NCBI GenBank assembly: GCA_023053685.1
Contig: JALIGW010000016.1
Span: forward strand, 9,421,501 to 9,485,500
Direction: 5' to 3'
From: Diadophis punctatus similis
Taxonomy: Eukaryota; Chordata; Lepidosauria; Squamata; Dipsadidae
Length of the DNA: 64,000 nucleotides
Below, piece after piece: positions 1 through 10,929 of the stretch. Below the pieces are notes generated by a model. That model was not told the origin of the DNA and made no database searches. It worked only from the letters and a program-made list of their open reading frames with translations. The position numbers and the translations under genes are program-made. Position 1 is the stretch's first letter; every line of letters starts with the position of its first letter.

Positions 1-39
1 GATGTTTTAGTTATGTTTAGGAAAACGTTGATGTCCTCC

Positions 40-527
40 TGATCCTATACTGTGATACAGGTCCTTGCTTAACAAGAGTAATTGGGACCAACAACTCCAA
101 CATTAAGCATAGTCATAAAGTACACTTGTGGACTTTATAATTGTGTCATCTTATGACTGCAGTTGCAGCAGTTCAAGTTGTTGTTGTTATTAAGCAAATC
201 CTGTGGAGTTGTTAAGCGTGATATCATGTGATTGTGATCAAGTCATATTTGTGACCTCCTTGTCAACTTTGCTTGTTGGAAGGTTGCAGGGAAGGTCACA
301 ATCATGTGACTGGAGGATGCTGTGACTGTCATAATTGTGAGCCAGTTGCCAAGCGCCTGAATTGCGTTCACAGAGACATTGTAATGGCTGCAACTACAAG
401 GACCCGTCCTATGTTTCCTTATTCAGTGCCATCATAACTTTGAATGGCCACTGAATTTAATGATTAGGTGATTAGGTGATTACTCATTAAGTTAATTTGA
501 ATTGTTAAACGAGGACTATCTACATTG
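40..527. mobile_element. Decayed TA-flanked TIR DNA element (Tc1/mariner-like, Tigger-like)
   Basis: The text is a diverged copy of a repeat seen again at 4313, 32681, 46141 and 50090. Shared pieces include catgtgactg, gccagttgccaagcgcctga, a tcagtgcc..cataactttgaa block and a terminal cgaggactatctac. No clean boundaries are visible. Confidence 0.5.
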
Positions 528-727
528 TGGAATTATAAGGATTCTGTATTTTGTTGGTTGCTTTAATCTGATTTGGGAAGGTGGTACTAGTATGCCGCTA
601 AGAGTTGATTCTGATGGAAGCGGTCTATAACCCTTGTAACATAAATAAAATAATAAATAAATACCTTGAGAATGGGCCCCAATCTAAACAAAAATGTGAA
701 CCATGGTTGCAAAACATATAGACATGT

Positions 728-800
728 CTATGGAGATTCTCAGTCATCCAGGTCATGGTTGTCCCAAAGGTGTGTTTTTTTTCTGTTGAGAGAGAGCTAA
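728..800. mobile_element. Terminal fragment of the GAAGAAGCTTCTT inverted-repeat family
   Basis: The string gagattctcagtcatccagg followed by tcatggttgtcccaaaggtg matches the left terminus of the element at 7509-7883 and the piece at 41577. Only the end is present. Confidence 0.55.
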
Positions 801-922
801 GACAACAAAGTCCATATTTTGGACAGAGAGGATCGCTAGTTTGAAAGAGGAGTCAAAGAGGCCATCTACAGTATGTCAAAATTGAACAGCTTTCTCTCAA
901 CAGAGGGGGAGGGATACGACAC

Positions 923-1083
<161 letters not shown>

Positions 1084-1748
1084 TTGTTCTTATAAGCCGC
1101 CCAATACCGTAGAACTCAGGGCGGCCTACAACAGAAAAAAGAACAATCAGAATACAATAAAACAGTTTTAAAAAGTACAAATTTTTTTTAAAAAGCCAAT
1201 CATCCATGGGGGAATTAGGATCTGTTTTCACCCCGCCTGCAGGAAGAGCCATGTCTTAATGGCTTTCCGGAAGGCCAGCAAGGTGGGAATAGTTCGGATC
1301 TCTGGGGGTAGTTGGTTCCAGAGAGCCGGAGGCCCCACAGAGAAGGCACTCCCCCTAGGTCCCGCCAACCGACATTGTTTGTTTGAAGGGACCCGGAGGA
1401 GACCGACTCTGTGGGGCCTAACTGGTCGTAGAGATGTATGAGGTAGGATGGGGTCCCGGAGATAACCTGGTCCTAAGCCATGTAGGGCTTTAAAGATGAT
1501 AATCAACACCTTGAATTGCACCCAGAGACCAATGGGCAACCAATGCAGTTGGCGGAGTATAGGTGTTACGTGGGTGTATCTGGGGACACCCACCACAGCA
1601 CATGCAGCTGCATTTTGCACCAGTTGCAATCTCTGGATACTTTTCAAGGGTAGCCCCATGTAGAGCGTGTCACAGTAGTCCAAACGAGAGGTGACCAGGG
1701 CATGAGTGACGGTGAGTAAAGCCTCCTTCTCCAAATATGGTCGCAATC
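1084..1748 (-). mobile_element. CR1-like LINE 3' end with reverse transcriptase C-terminus
   Basis: The minus-strand frame at 1228-1746 encodes the post-RT region of a vertebrate non-LTR retrotransposon: LVTSRLDYCDTLYMGLPL, RLQLVQNAAACAVVG, LRQLHWLPIG, FKALHGLGPGYLRD and ALWNQLPPE. The 3' UTR contains a motif reading ccgccctgagttctacgg on the minus strand. It is the same family as the longer copy at 26958-29190. It is 5' truncated, is joined at about 1748 to a different repeat, and has no catalytic domain. Confidence 0.85.
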
Positions 1749-1749
1749 T

Positions 1750-2022
1750 ATCTCCAATCTACAACACAGTCCTTTCAACAGTTCCCAGAAGGCTCCACAA
1801 CCATTTGCACCACTCAGGTGACCCTGATGACACAGATAAACTTCCAGATGACCTTAACGACCCGCTAAAAGAATGCAAATGGCTGTCTGTCTGCAAGGAG
1901 TATAAATCCTTCCATTCCCCACCATCCAGTCAGAGCTGAAGAAGCTTCGTGGATGAGAAGCGAAACGTCTTCAAAGAAAAAACAGAAACTTTCCAGTTAA
2001 CTCTTGAAAAAAAGCACCTTTG
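1750..2022. mobile_element. Fragment of the GAAGAAGCTTCTT inverted-repeat family (reverse orientation to 7509)
   Basis: This resembles the reverse complement of about 7550-7800: caccactcaggtgaccctga, ctgtctgcaaggagtataaa, gctgaagaagcttcgtggat and aaaaagcacctttgg. It directly follows the LINE fragment ending near 1748. Confidence 0.6.
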
Positions 2023-2388
2023 GAGAAAGCACGTAGACACTTTTTTTTTTACTGGTATTACATATCCAGTAATCCGGGTAACAATAATCCAAACAGTCCA
2101 CGTTCTTTTGGTATAAGCTCTTATTGCTCACTTTGTTATACAAGTTGTCTTGAGTGCAATGCAATCGTTTCTTCTTCACTATGGAAAATAACTGCAGCGA
2201 GGTGTCAAGATTTGATGGCGCCTGTTTACAAACTTGGAGGGTAATTACACTCCCTTGTCTTAATAGCTTCTCTTATGGCTGCTCTGCTGACATGTTTTTA
2301 AACAGTATTTGCTGATTGTAAATACGTAATGGTACCAATTCCCCACTCATTATCATATCTTTGCATTTGATTTTCCTGATTGCTGCAG

Positions 2389-2532
2389 GTGGAGACAATA
2401 GGGGATGCATACTGTGTGGCGGCTGGGCTCCACAGGCAGAACCTGAATCATGCAAAGCCAATTGCCCTCATGGCCCTGAAGATGATGGAGCTGTCAGAGG
2501 AGGTGCTCACACCAGACGGAAGACCAATTAAG
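2389..2532 (+). CDS. GUCY1A2: GUCY1A2 internal coding exon (guanylate cyclase alpha-2, catalytic domain part 1)
   Basis: This 144-bp, phase-0 exon encodes 48 residues, beginning [15 protein letters not shown] and ending [12 protein letters not shown]. The acceptor is the AG at 2387-2388, after a pyrimidine-rich stretch ending ctgattgctgcag. The donor is the GT at 2533-2534 (aag|gtacct). The ETIGDAY motif is the second conserved block of class III nucleotidyl cyclases. Its aspartate (exon residue 6) is, by family knowledge, one of the two metal-binding residues supplied by the alpha subunit, which pairs with GUCY1B1 to make cGMP from GTP on NO stimulation. AAGLHR and [11 protein letters not shown] fit the alpha-2 paralogue better than alpha-1, which has AGGLHK and DEVMSPHGEPI as I recall. 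The translation would continue about 20 codons into the intron before a stop, so a start at the in-frame methionine at 2380 is not meaningful. The rest of the gene lies upstream of the window and beyond its end. Confidence 0.95.
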
Positions 2533-3417
2533 GTACCTTCTTTTCTATGTATTTGCAGCAGTTTGATGAACGAAAAGAGCAGCCTATGCTTGCTAATGTA
2601 GTGAATAATGTGTCTAAAGTTACAGTCTTGGTAGAAGAGGTGAGTCGTCGACTAATCCTATGTAAATAGTGCTAAATTTCACGTATCTCTTAATAAATTG
2701 AGTAATAACATGTCATTTAACAGCAGGTTTTGCCATCAAGATATTCCATAAGATACACTAAACTCCAGATAATTAAAGTTTAAATTAATTAATGAACTTG
2801 CAATACAAATAATTCTCAGCTCTTCCTTTTAAAAAAATCACTTATACTTAATTCAGTAAAAGAGACTTAATAGCTTGATATTGACATTACTTTCTTCACC
2901 AGCAAAGAACAAAAGACAATAAATGAAATGGGTAATATGGACAGGAACAAGGACAGAAAAATATGGAGAACAGTGCCCCTTTAGGGGTTTATTTATTTTA
3001 TTCATTTTATTGTGGCTGCATAATCCAGATGATGAGTTATAAAGAATGATAATGCTCTAAAGTAAATTTAAATATATTTTATTATCTCATTCCTTTAATT
3101 TATTTGGCATAGGAATGCAATGGGGTATGAGAATAACCTTGGGAGACACGAGGAAGAACCACAATCACAGCAATGGTCAGATATGAGAAATACTGAGGCC
3201 AAAGCAGGAATGGGGTAGAGAAAGTATCTCAGAATTCTCTGCAATATAAAGGGCAGGAGCAGAGAGGCGCACTCAGACTTGCAAGATTCTGTTTTAGTTT
3301 AACCTTACATTAAAAATTGTATTTGTTTTCATGATTCTGGTTTCCTGGTCTGGACTACCTTAAAGGGCTGACAATAGTTTTGTACAATCTCTCTGCACTT
3401 TCACGGCGACACTTCTT
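2533..3417. other. Intron stretch without recognised features
   Basis: AT-rich non-coding sequence with no long frame, TSD-bounded element or tandem array that I can support. A short purine-rich segment (3110-3260) may be an old repeat. Confidence 0.5.
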
Positions 3418-3592
3418 CTGATGAATTTCAAAATAGGAGACTAACTAACTAACTAAATAATAAATAAATAAATATGGTCCTTTTTGTGATGAATTTCAAA
3501 ATAGGAGACTAATTAACTAACTAAATAATCAATAAATAAATGTGGTCCTTTTTGTGATGAATTTCAAAAGAGGAGACTAACTAACTAACTAA

Positions 3593-3639
<47 letters not shown>

Positions 3640-3679
3640 ATAGAGGTGCTCCTTTTTGTGATGAGTTTCAAAAGAGGAG

Positions 3680-3728
<49 letters not shown>

Positions 3729-3783
3729 GAAATAAATAAATAAATAGAGGTGCTCCTTTTTGTGATGAGTTTCAGAAGAGGAG

Positions 3784-3837
<54 letters not shown>

Positions 3838-3931
3838 AACTAACTAACTAAGAAATAAATAAATAAATAGAGGTGCTCTTTTTTGTGATGAGTTTCAAAA
3901 GAGGAGACTAACTAACTGACTAACTAACTAA

Positions 3932-4010
<79 letters not shown>

Positions 4011-4050
4011 ATAGAGGTGCTCCTTTTTGTGATGAGTTTCAAAAGAGGAG

Positions 4051-4087
<37 letters not shown>

Positions 4088-4216
4088 GAAATAAATAAAT
4101 AGAGGTGCTCCTTTTTGTGATGAGTTTCAAAAGAGGAGACTAACTAACTAACTAACTAAGAAATAAATAAATAGAGGTGCTCCTTTTTGTGATGAGTTTC
4201 AAAATAGGAGACTAAA
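3418..4216. repeat. Composite VNTR with two embedded microsatellites
   Basis: Nine units begin with tgatgaatttcaaaataggag or the variant gtgatgagtttcaaaagagg, near 3419, 3487, 3557, 3658, 3763, 3886, 4029, 4116 and 4190. Each full unit has the order fixed segment, (AACT)n tract, (AAAT)n tract, then ggtgctcctttttgt. Unit length ranges from about 70 to about 140 bp, mostly because the two internal microsatellites differ in copy number. The last unit runs into a GAAA array. Confidence 0.95.
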
Positions 4217-4258
4217 GAAAGAAAGGAAGGAAGGAAGGAAGGAAAGAAGAAGAAAGAA

Positions 4259-4305
<47 letters not shown>
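4217..4305. repeat. (GAAA)n/(GGAA)n polypurine array
   Basis: Nearly pure purine tract directly adjoining the VNTR, made of GGAA then GAAA tetranucleotides. Confidence 0.95.
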
Positions 4306-4306
4306 T

Positions 4307-4690
4307 CCTCAACTTACAACTGTCACTCAGTGATTGGTTGAAGTTACAAACGCCCCCCTCCCCCAAAGATACTTATGACCAGGTTCCAAAGTTCCACTGG
4401 CTGCCTCCCCCAAGTCACATGACTGCATTTGGGGTACTAAGCAACTGGCCCACATTTATGGTTGTTTGCAGCATCCCATAGTCATGTGACTGTGATTTGC
4501 AACAACATTTGTTTTCAATTTTTGGAAAAACTGCCCCATAGTGAACAATGGGTTCACTTAAACTGCCATCCAAAAAAATATTGTAAAAACAGGTCTGGTC
4601 TTGTAATGACTTGCTTTATGACCATCATGACTTAGGACTGCAATGAGCAGGTTCCATTAAGGTCGTAAATCGAGGACCAGCTGTGGTTGA
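4307..4690. mobile_element. TIR DNA element of the CAGGTAGTCCTC family (Tigger-like)
   Basis: It begins gtcctcaacttacaac and ends gtcgtaaatcgaggaccagc, which are imperfect inverted ends of the family that is intact at 32681-33397. Internal blocks such as cacatgactgcattt and catagtcatgtgactgtg match the other copies. Confidence 0.7.
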
Positions 4691-4699
4691 AAATTGGTT

Positions 4700-5940
4700 A
4701 ATGGCATATATATTTTTTTCATTAGATTGCGATGTTCAATTTCAAAAGTGTTGGCGCTTTTGTCTTGCAGGAAATGCCTTTTTTAAAAAAAAAACAGTGT
4801 TTCTAAACACATAGAAAGATTTTCAAACATATAATTTCCTTCCCACATAAACAGTCTTTCCAGCATTCTTCAAATATAAGGAAAAGCTGCTGTTTAGTGC
4901 TCATTCAAATGCATCTCCTAGAAAGGTTTCTAATAGAGATAAAAACTGAACATGCAGATGTTTACGTCTTTTCCTCAAGCTTTTGATATTTTGGTTTTTA
5001 ACAACAGTGCCAGTAACAAAGATATAGAATTCCAATATATACACATACTTTCACAGTTTGTGATTATTGATGCCAAAAACATCCTCATCCATATTTAGTT
5101 AACAGTTTGCTCATAATGACTCTCCGTATCAGTGAAACTCTGCACTCAGATTTATATCATCATTAACTGCACACGCAGGCAAGGTTACTTTTACACATGG
5201 ATGATTTCCTTTGCTAGTTGTCTTTAGGGACCTAATTTTTCATAACCATGTAAGGGGAAATTGCTTTCCTCTGACATCTAGAAATGAACCTCTGTGTTGT
5301 ACTGTAAAAACAGTTTGATTGTTAAGGTCCCACTGTTGGCTGATTTTTGTCGTGAAATTGCCTGAAACATTAAAATGTCTTTTAGTTGTTCTTTTCTACA
5401 ACACTAGTATAAATTATGATGCTAGTATTACTATTAGTTCAGGTGGGTTGGTAGTTCTGATGTTACATTTCCTTCAGCATTGCTCCACAATGCATCATAG
5501 ATGCTATTTGAGCTACGCAAACATTTAAAATTCCCATTAAAAAGGTTAAGGTAAATTTAAATGGGTGATATTACAAATGCTTACCCTTTGGCTGGTTTCT
5601 TTGTCCTGTAGCAAAATATGGAATGCTGAAAGGCAGAGTTAACGCTGCAGTAGGAATTTCCTAAACAGAAACATTGGCCTTTGTTTATTATATTCTCCAG
5701 AATTAAAGGCATTTTGGACTGCTATTTTCTAACCTGCTTAAAAGATGGCTCCAAGCATTAATATTGGCACATGGCCTTTATCCCATACCACTTTAAGGCC
5801 CACCAGAAATTTTCCCTTTCCACTTACAGTGATGGTATAGCAAATCCACTCTGAGTTTCTGGGAACTGTATTTCAGATAGTGTTGAGGCTTGGGTCATTG
5901 TGTGAGAAGCCATCTGGAGAGTAGGAACTGTCATTATCTA
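4700..5940. other. Intron stretch without recognised features
   Basis: AT-rich, apparently unique sequence. Short open frames here (for example 5319-5528) have no recognisable domain. Confidence 0.45.
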
Positions 5941-6118
5941 CTGCTCTATCTACTGGGGGGCACAATGGCTCAGCAGTTAAAGATACTGAGCTTATCAGCT
6001 GGAAAGCTGACAGCATGGGTTTGAGACCCCAATACCGCATGACGGGGTGAGCTCCAGTTACTTGCTCCAGCTCCTGCCAACTTAGCAGCTCGAAAGCATG
6101 CAAATATGAGTACATAAA

Positions 6119-6430
6119 TGATGGAATTAGAGATAAGGCATTGCAGGATGCTAAGATGTCTGACTGCCTTCGCAATGTTTATTGCTTTTTATACAGTTTT
6201 CCAAGCAGCAAAAGGTACAAGAAAGTAACAGTATTTTTATTGGTTAATTCTCCCAGCAAATCCTTAAGAACATCCTGTTGACACAACCTAGATGAGATCA
6301 CGTACCAGCCAGGGATAATGTCATAAATCATCCTGGCTATGTGAACTGGGTGAGATCATGTAGGCATGAGAGGCGCGTTAGGGGTAGGCAGTTTGCTGCA
6401 CAAAACCTTTACATGGCCTCCATCTCTACA
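6119..6430 (-). mobile_element. Solo LTR with 6-bp target duplication
   Basis: The element begins TG and ends CA and is flanked by CATAAA at 6113-6118 and 6431-6436. On the minus strand it carries a TATA-like tgtataaaaagc followed closely by an AATAAA signal. It lies in the SINE body, whose two halves are continuous once it is removed. No second LTR or internal retroviral region is adjacent. Confidence 0.7.
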
Positions 6431-6571
6431 CATAAATAGGTACCATTTCAATGGGAAGGTAACAGCATTCCTTGTGATTCAACATATAGTCATGCTAGCC
6501 ACATGACCAGGGAAGTGTCTTTGGACAACATGGCTCCCTCAGCTAAGAAACCCCGCTCCCCTAGACTCAGA

Positions 6572-6916
6572 TGTTGGAACATGAAAACAAAGTTCCGTAG
6601 CCCCCCTTTCTGGGAAGCCATAAATCAGAGGAGAATAGATCGAGCCTCCTCATGACTGCTAACCCAAAGAAAAGAATCCGAAACTTACAATTCTAATAAA
6701 TGTTTTAATTATAAAAGAAACAAAAATATATATCTGACTACATGCTCACCAGGAAAACATAGGTCCCGCCGGACGGAAGGAAAGCAAAGAAAAAAACAAA
6801 GAAACAGAAACTACACATGCGCAATAAATCAGTCACAAGACACTTAGAGATAAGAATTCTCAGGTTACAAATGCACAGGATGGAAGCTCATCTGACAAAC
6901 CAGAAACCTAGTGACA
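6572..6916 (-). mobile_element. Probable solo LTR, same size class as 37545-37888
   Basis: TGTTGG at the start and GTGACA at the end are flanked by TCAGA (6567-6571) and TCGGA (6917-6921), a 4/5 target duplication. The uninterrupted SINE has gagtcggacac at this spot, so the target site can be reconstructed. Its length (345 bp) is close to that of the LTR at 37545 (344 bp), which shares the GTGACA end. Confidence 0.6.
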
Positions 6917-7364
6917 TCGGACACAACTGGTCAGGGGAAACCTTTAACTTTTATTGTGGCTATCAGTATGGTGGAAATGTTATAAGAGAACTTCAGCACA
7001 TGCAGATACAGCATCAGAATTAGAGTGTATAGGGTGTTTTTTTTTTAATTGCAGAAATATTTAAAGAGGAAAAGAGAAGGATGGATCTTGGTATTAGTTT
7101 AGGGAAGGCTACTCGATAGCCAGAAAATTTCCTAAGGAAACCTTGAAACAAGACTTTCCCACTTCTATCTGGCCATCTTTTTGATATTGATTTTCTGGCA
7201 AAAGTAGTTCCCTGTGCAGCTTGTGAAAGCTTTCTCTTTTCAGTTGCCTACAGAGGGATTTGGATATGAAACTACAAGGTAACCTCAGTTTATGATAAAT
7301 TCAGCCTAAAGGTAAAAATATAATTCCAATTTTTTTTTTGATAAAGGATTGTAGTGAAAAGAAA

Positions 7365-7512
7365 GAGCCAATTTGATGTAGTGGTTAAGAAGCTGGGAGA
7401 GGGTGAGTTCTAGTCCAGCCTTTGGCAAAAAACCAGCTGTGTGACTTTGAGCCAATCAATTACTCTCAGCTCTAGGAAGCAGGCAATACCAAAAAACCAT
7501 TTCTGAAATCTG
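7365..7512 (+). mobile_element. tRNA-derived SINE (second type)
   Basis: Reads agccaatttgatgtagtggt, gggtgagttctagtccagcc (B-box region), ccagctgtgtgactttgagc and ggcaataccaaaaaaccatt. The same family occurs on the minus strand at 31635-31830 and partly at 25335-25520. Confidence 0.75.
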
Positions 7513-7883
7513 TAGATATTCTCAGTCATCCAAGTCATGGTTGTCCCAAAGGTGCTTTTTCAGGGGGCATCTGGACTTTCTTGGTTTTTCTTTGAAGACA
7601 TTTCTCATCCAAGAAGCTTCTTCAGCTCTGATAGGATAGTGGGGAATGGAAGGATTTATATTCCTTGCAGACAGCTGGTAATTTGCATCCTTTTAGAGGG
7701 TCCTTGAAGCACTTGGAGGTTTATCTGTGTCCTCAGGGTCACCTGAGTAGTACTCCTGGTTCCTGTAGTCTGCAATTTTTCCTCTGGAAATCCATTCCTA
7801 TTTCCACACTACTCAAAGTGTATTCATCCCAAATTGTATAGCTTGAGACAACCATGACCTGGATGACTGAGAATCTCTACAGA
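7509..7883. mobile_element. Inverted-repeat element of the GAAGAAGCTTCTT family
   Basis: The left end tctgtagatattctcagtca and right end tgactgagaatctctacaga are inverted repeats of about 38 bp with few mismatches. The interior has a palindromic aagaagcttctt. Related pieces lie at 728, 1750 and 41577. No clear target duplication was found, so the class is undetermined. Confidence 0.7.
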
Positions 7884-8544
7884 CGTTTAACTATACATTT
7901 TGGAATGAACACCCTTTGAATAGCGTGGAATGGATTTCCAGATTTGTCCAGGTAGTTGCCTGGAGTCAACACTGACTCAATTTCATACACTCACACATAT
8001 ACACAAAAAAATACAAAGGAAAACAATTTTTGCATTAAGGTTCTTGACTATTCCAGTGGTCAGTATGTATCATCAATAAAAACAGAGATGCCATTTCAGG
8101 TTTATGATAAATCCATTCCAATTTCCTGGAAGATTGTCTCAATCTTTAACCAGGACCATCCAATCATTTATGTGGCACTCCCTGCTTTCACCATTAATGA
8201 CTCTTTGAAATTAATGTAGACCTTTTTATTGGAGACTTGGGGATCAGACCTAGACCTTTGACAGTACATAGGCTGGGTTTCAAACTATGAGTCTTCCAAA
8301 ATAGCAAGGACAAATTTAATTGAAAATTTGGAGAGAAAGAAATTTTTCTCCTTCTCTCAGAGTTTTGAAAGTTGCCACTATTTACTTAAATTGAGAGGAT
8401 TCAGGAGTGACAGATTTAAATAGCTTTTCACAGGTTGTAAAATGAAACTGAAACATTCTTGCTAACAATTGCAATAATGCTCTGTCCCATAATTGGGTAG
8501 ACCAGGTTGCCCTGACAAAAAACTTAATCTTTTCCCTGGTATAG

Positions 8545-8940
8545 CTGACAAAGGTAGGAGAGCCCAAGGCTTAGAAATTAATACATCTACCTAATATGCA
8601 AGTAGCCCAGGTTCGAATCCCAGGATAGGACTAGCACTTAGACTTATATACCGCTTTACAGTGCTTTACAGCCCTCTCTAAGCAGTTTACAGAGTCAGCC
8701 TATTGCCCCCAACAATTTGGGTCCTCATTTTACAGACCTCAGAAGGATGGAAGGCTGAGTCAACCTTGAGCCTGGTGAGATTTGAACTGCCAAAATTGCA
8801 GGCAGTCAGCAGACGTAGCCTGCAGTACTGCACTCTAACCACTGCGCCACCGAGGCTCAGAAGGATATGACTAGCTGATGAGCGCTAAATAGCTTGAAAT
8901 AGATCTATACTAGTCTCCCTTTATTTCTTTGTCGCTAAAA
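8545..8940 (+). mobile_element. Older tRNA-like SINE fragment hosting a younger SINE
   Basis: The segment agtagcccaggttcgaatcc has a good B-box (GGTTCGAATCC). It is interrupted at 8636 by a Sauria-type SINE, and the sequence resumes after 8875. Confidence 0.45.
8636..8861 (-). mobile_element. Sauria-type SINE with 14-bp target duplication
   Basis: Read on the minus strand it has a tRNA-like head (gtggcgcagtggttagagtg), a caaatctcaccaggctcaag segment, ggttgactcagccttccatc, gactctgtaaactgcttaga and a tail gtatataagtctaagt. The flanks aggataggactagc (8622-8635) and aggatatgactagc (8862-8875) match at 13 of 14 positions. Confidence 0.9.
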
Positions 8941-9176
8941 CATAAATTCAACACAATTGCAATAATGGTAGTCAGTTTGAATGGCTTTCAGAGGAGGCTC
9001 TGTTCACAGAGAAACAAAATTTTCAGTGTCTACTTGTACTAATGGCTGTCTACTAGCTCCAGAATCATAGGCAGCTTGATATGTTTACTGGGAAGTGACA
9101 GTAGAAAGAGACAATCACCCTTCAGGCTGGGCTTGTCAGCTTCCCAAATCCATTCAGTTGGCTACTGTGCCTAGAT

Positions 9177-9563
9177 CCGTGATGGCGAACCTATGGCACG
9201 TGTGCCAGAGGTGGCATTCAGATCCCTCTCTGCTGGCACGTGCACCGTCACCCCACGTCAGATCTCCATGGCGTTTCTTTCGTGAGCTTCTGTTTCCAAG
9301 CAAATGGCAAAACGGAAGCTCACAAAAGAAAAAGATCTTACCTCTTGCTGCGCTGCCGGTGTTGGGATGCCCCGCCGCCTACTGGCAAACTGGTCTTTGG
9401 GTCTCTGCTGCACATGTGTGCATGTCCATGCATGTCCATGCGCATGTCCATGCATGCGTGCACATGTTTGTTTGCACACGTTCACGCACGCACACACCTT
9501 TCAGTTTGGGCATGCAGCGTGCGCAGTTTGGGCACTCGGTGTCTAAAAGGTTCGCCATCACTG
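9177..9563. mobile_element. hAT MITE, CAGTGATGGCGAACC family
   Basis: The termini ccgtgatggcgaacctatgg and ttcgccatcactg form inverted ends, and the 8-bp duplication GCCTAGAT is perfect (9169-9176, 9564-9571). The interior is CpG and cgcatg rich. No transposase is present. A longer sibling (560 bp) lies at 47348. Apparent frames of 60-213 codons across it reflect its GC content. Confidence 0.92.
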
Positions 9564-10421
9564 GCCTAGATGATCTTTGGTCTCATCCAGCCTTGGGGCA
9601 CTTCTTACCTAAATTCTTCTCATATAGCACTTCCAAACCACTTACTATTGATGATTCATGTCTACTAAATTGTTATAGCTGTCTTGATTCCAGATGTGAG
9701 CGAGTTTTCTGTACAGAGTGCATTCCAAAGCTCTGACCTTAGCAGTTGTTATCATTCACGCTTCAAATCTTGGGCACTATGTCAATGTCTCTTGCTAATG
9801 TTTGTGCTGATTAGAGAGAACATAGACCAAATATCTAGCAGGGCAAACAGTTTCTCTTGTCTCCTATTACCAGGGGAAGACACAAGAGAAGGAGCTGCAG
9901 GATATCCAGTGCAGCTTCTTTGAATCTAGAAATTCAGTTCCCAGCATCTCTGGACAGGGGAATGACATTGCAAATACTTTTCCCACCACTGAAAGAGGTT
10001 CCCAGGAGAATCGCGCTCGGAGCATCCTAACATGACATACTCCCAATAAGAGCGCTGTTTACATTTTAAAGTTGCAGTTGGATAGTTAGGGCTTTGCTTT
10101 GACCTTTGAATGTAAACAAATAAATGACTGCTGAATTCATTACATCCATCCTGATGTGGTCATCTGACATTCTCCTTATAAATAAACTGAGTGTTCACAA
10201 CAGGGGTTCAAAAATAATCTTGCATCAAAGGATTATAAACAATTCTGATAACATAAACATCTGACGCTGCAACCCTATATGCAGTTGAGAAAACAGAGAA
10301 TCTCTTGAGCAAAGCTCAGCTCCTAGTAGCCCTACAGACACATGGTTTTTAGAACATATCCTTTTAATTTTGGAGAAAACTTTGAAAAGTGGTTTACCAA
10401 TGTCTTCTACTAGGATGTTCT

Positions 10422-10682
10422 TGTTGTGTCTCCAGAAGCCTTGGAGACAGTGAGCGGCTCCGCCCATTGGCTGAGTCCTCGCCGGCTTCCGAGCGGGAGA
10501 TTTCGGAAGCCGCTATTAGCTGCCGCGCCTGACAGCTCCATATAAATAGCTTGTCAGAGCGCGGCTGAGGCAAGCTTTGCATTCTGTGTTGAACTGTTCT
10601 ACTTCTTCTGTGTTAATCAATAAATGGCTGTTGTTAAGAGAGACTAGCCTCCTTCTTATTGACTGCAGCGACGGACACAACA
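10422..10682 (+). mobile_element. Short solo LTR with perfect TSD
   Basis: TGTTGTGTC and GACACAACA are perfect inverted ends, flanked on both sides by GTTCT (10417-10421, 10683-10687). The U3 is GC-rich and contains cccattggctgag. A TATA box (tataaata) lies at 10541 and an AATAAA at 10619. At 261 bp it is a compact LTR. No internal region adjoins. Confidence 0.93.
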
Positions 10683-10929
10683 GTTCTCACTTTGCAATCT
10701 AGATTAGAGCCTGGGCATTTCCTGGACAATTCCCATCTAATCTGATACAATCTTTCTTAGTTTCTCAAGGTCAACCAAGGTATTAGATCTAAAAATAATT
10801 TTTTTTTCTTATTTAAGAGTAAGTCTTACTGAACTCAGAGTGGTTTATTTCTGAGTAGAACATATAACAGCAAAGGACCGACCTGCGGTGCCTCTGCCAG
10901 CAAAAATGGAGCATGGGAGGGTGCGGCCA

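Larger units (their letters stand above)
5954..6948 (+). mobile_element. tRNA-derived SINE split by two LTR insertions
   Basis: The head contains an A-box-like segment (atggctcagcagttaaag) and a B-box-like segment (gggtttgagacccc). The body reads gggtgagctccagttacttg and cctgccaacttagcagctcg. It resumes at 6437 with gggaaggtaacagcattcc and gccacatgaccagggaagtg, and again at 6922 with acaactggtcaggggaaacc. The same family is intact on the minus strand at 60585-60950. The two gaps are the LTRs at 6119-6430 and 6572-6916. Confidence 0.8.

Noticed and set aside
3418..4216. CRISPR array (repeated 22-bp head with variable spacers)
   Set aside because: The 'spacers' are microsatellites of the same two motifs, and the genome is vertebrate.
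8600..8622. Functional tRNA gene (good B-box GGTTCGAATCC)
   Set aside because: No acceptor stem or cloverleaf could be built; it is a SINE fragment. The same applies to the SINE heads at 16490, 19915, 52348 and 60585.
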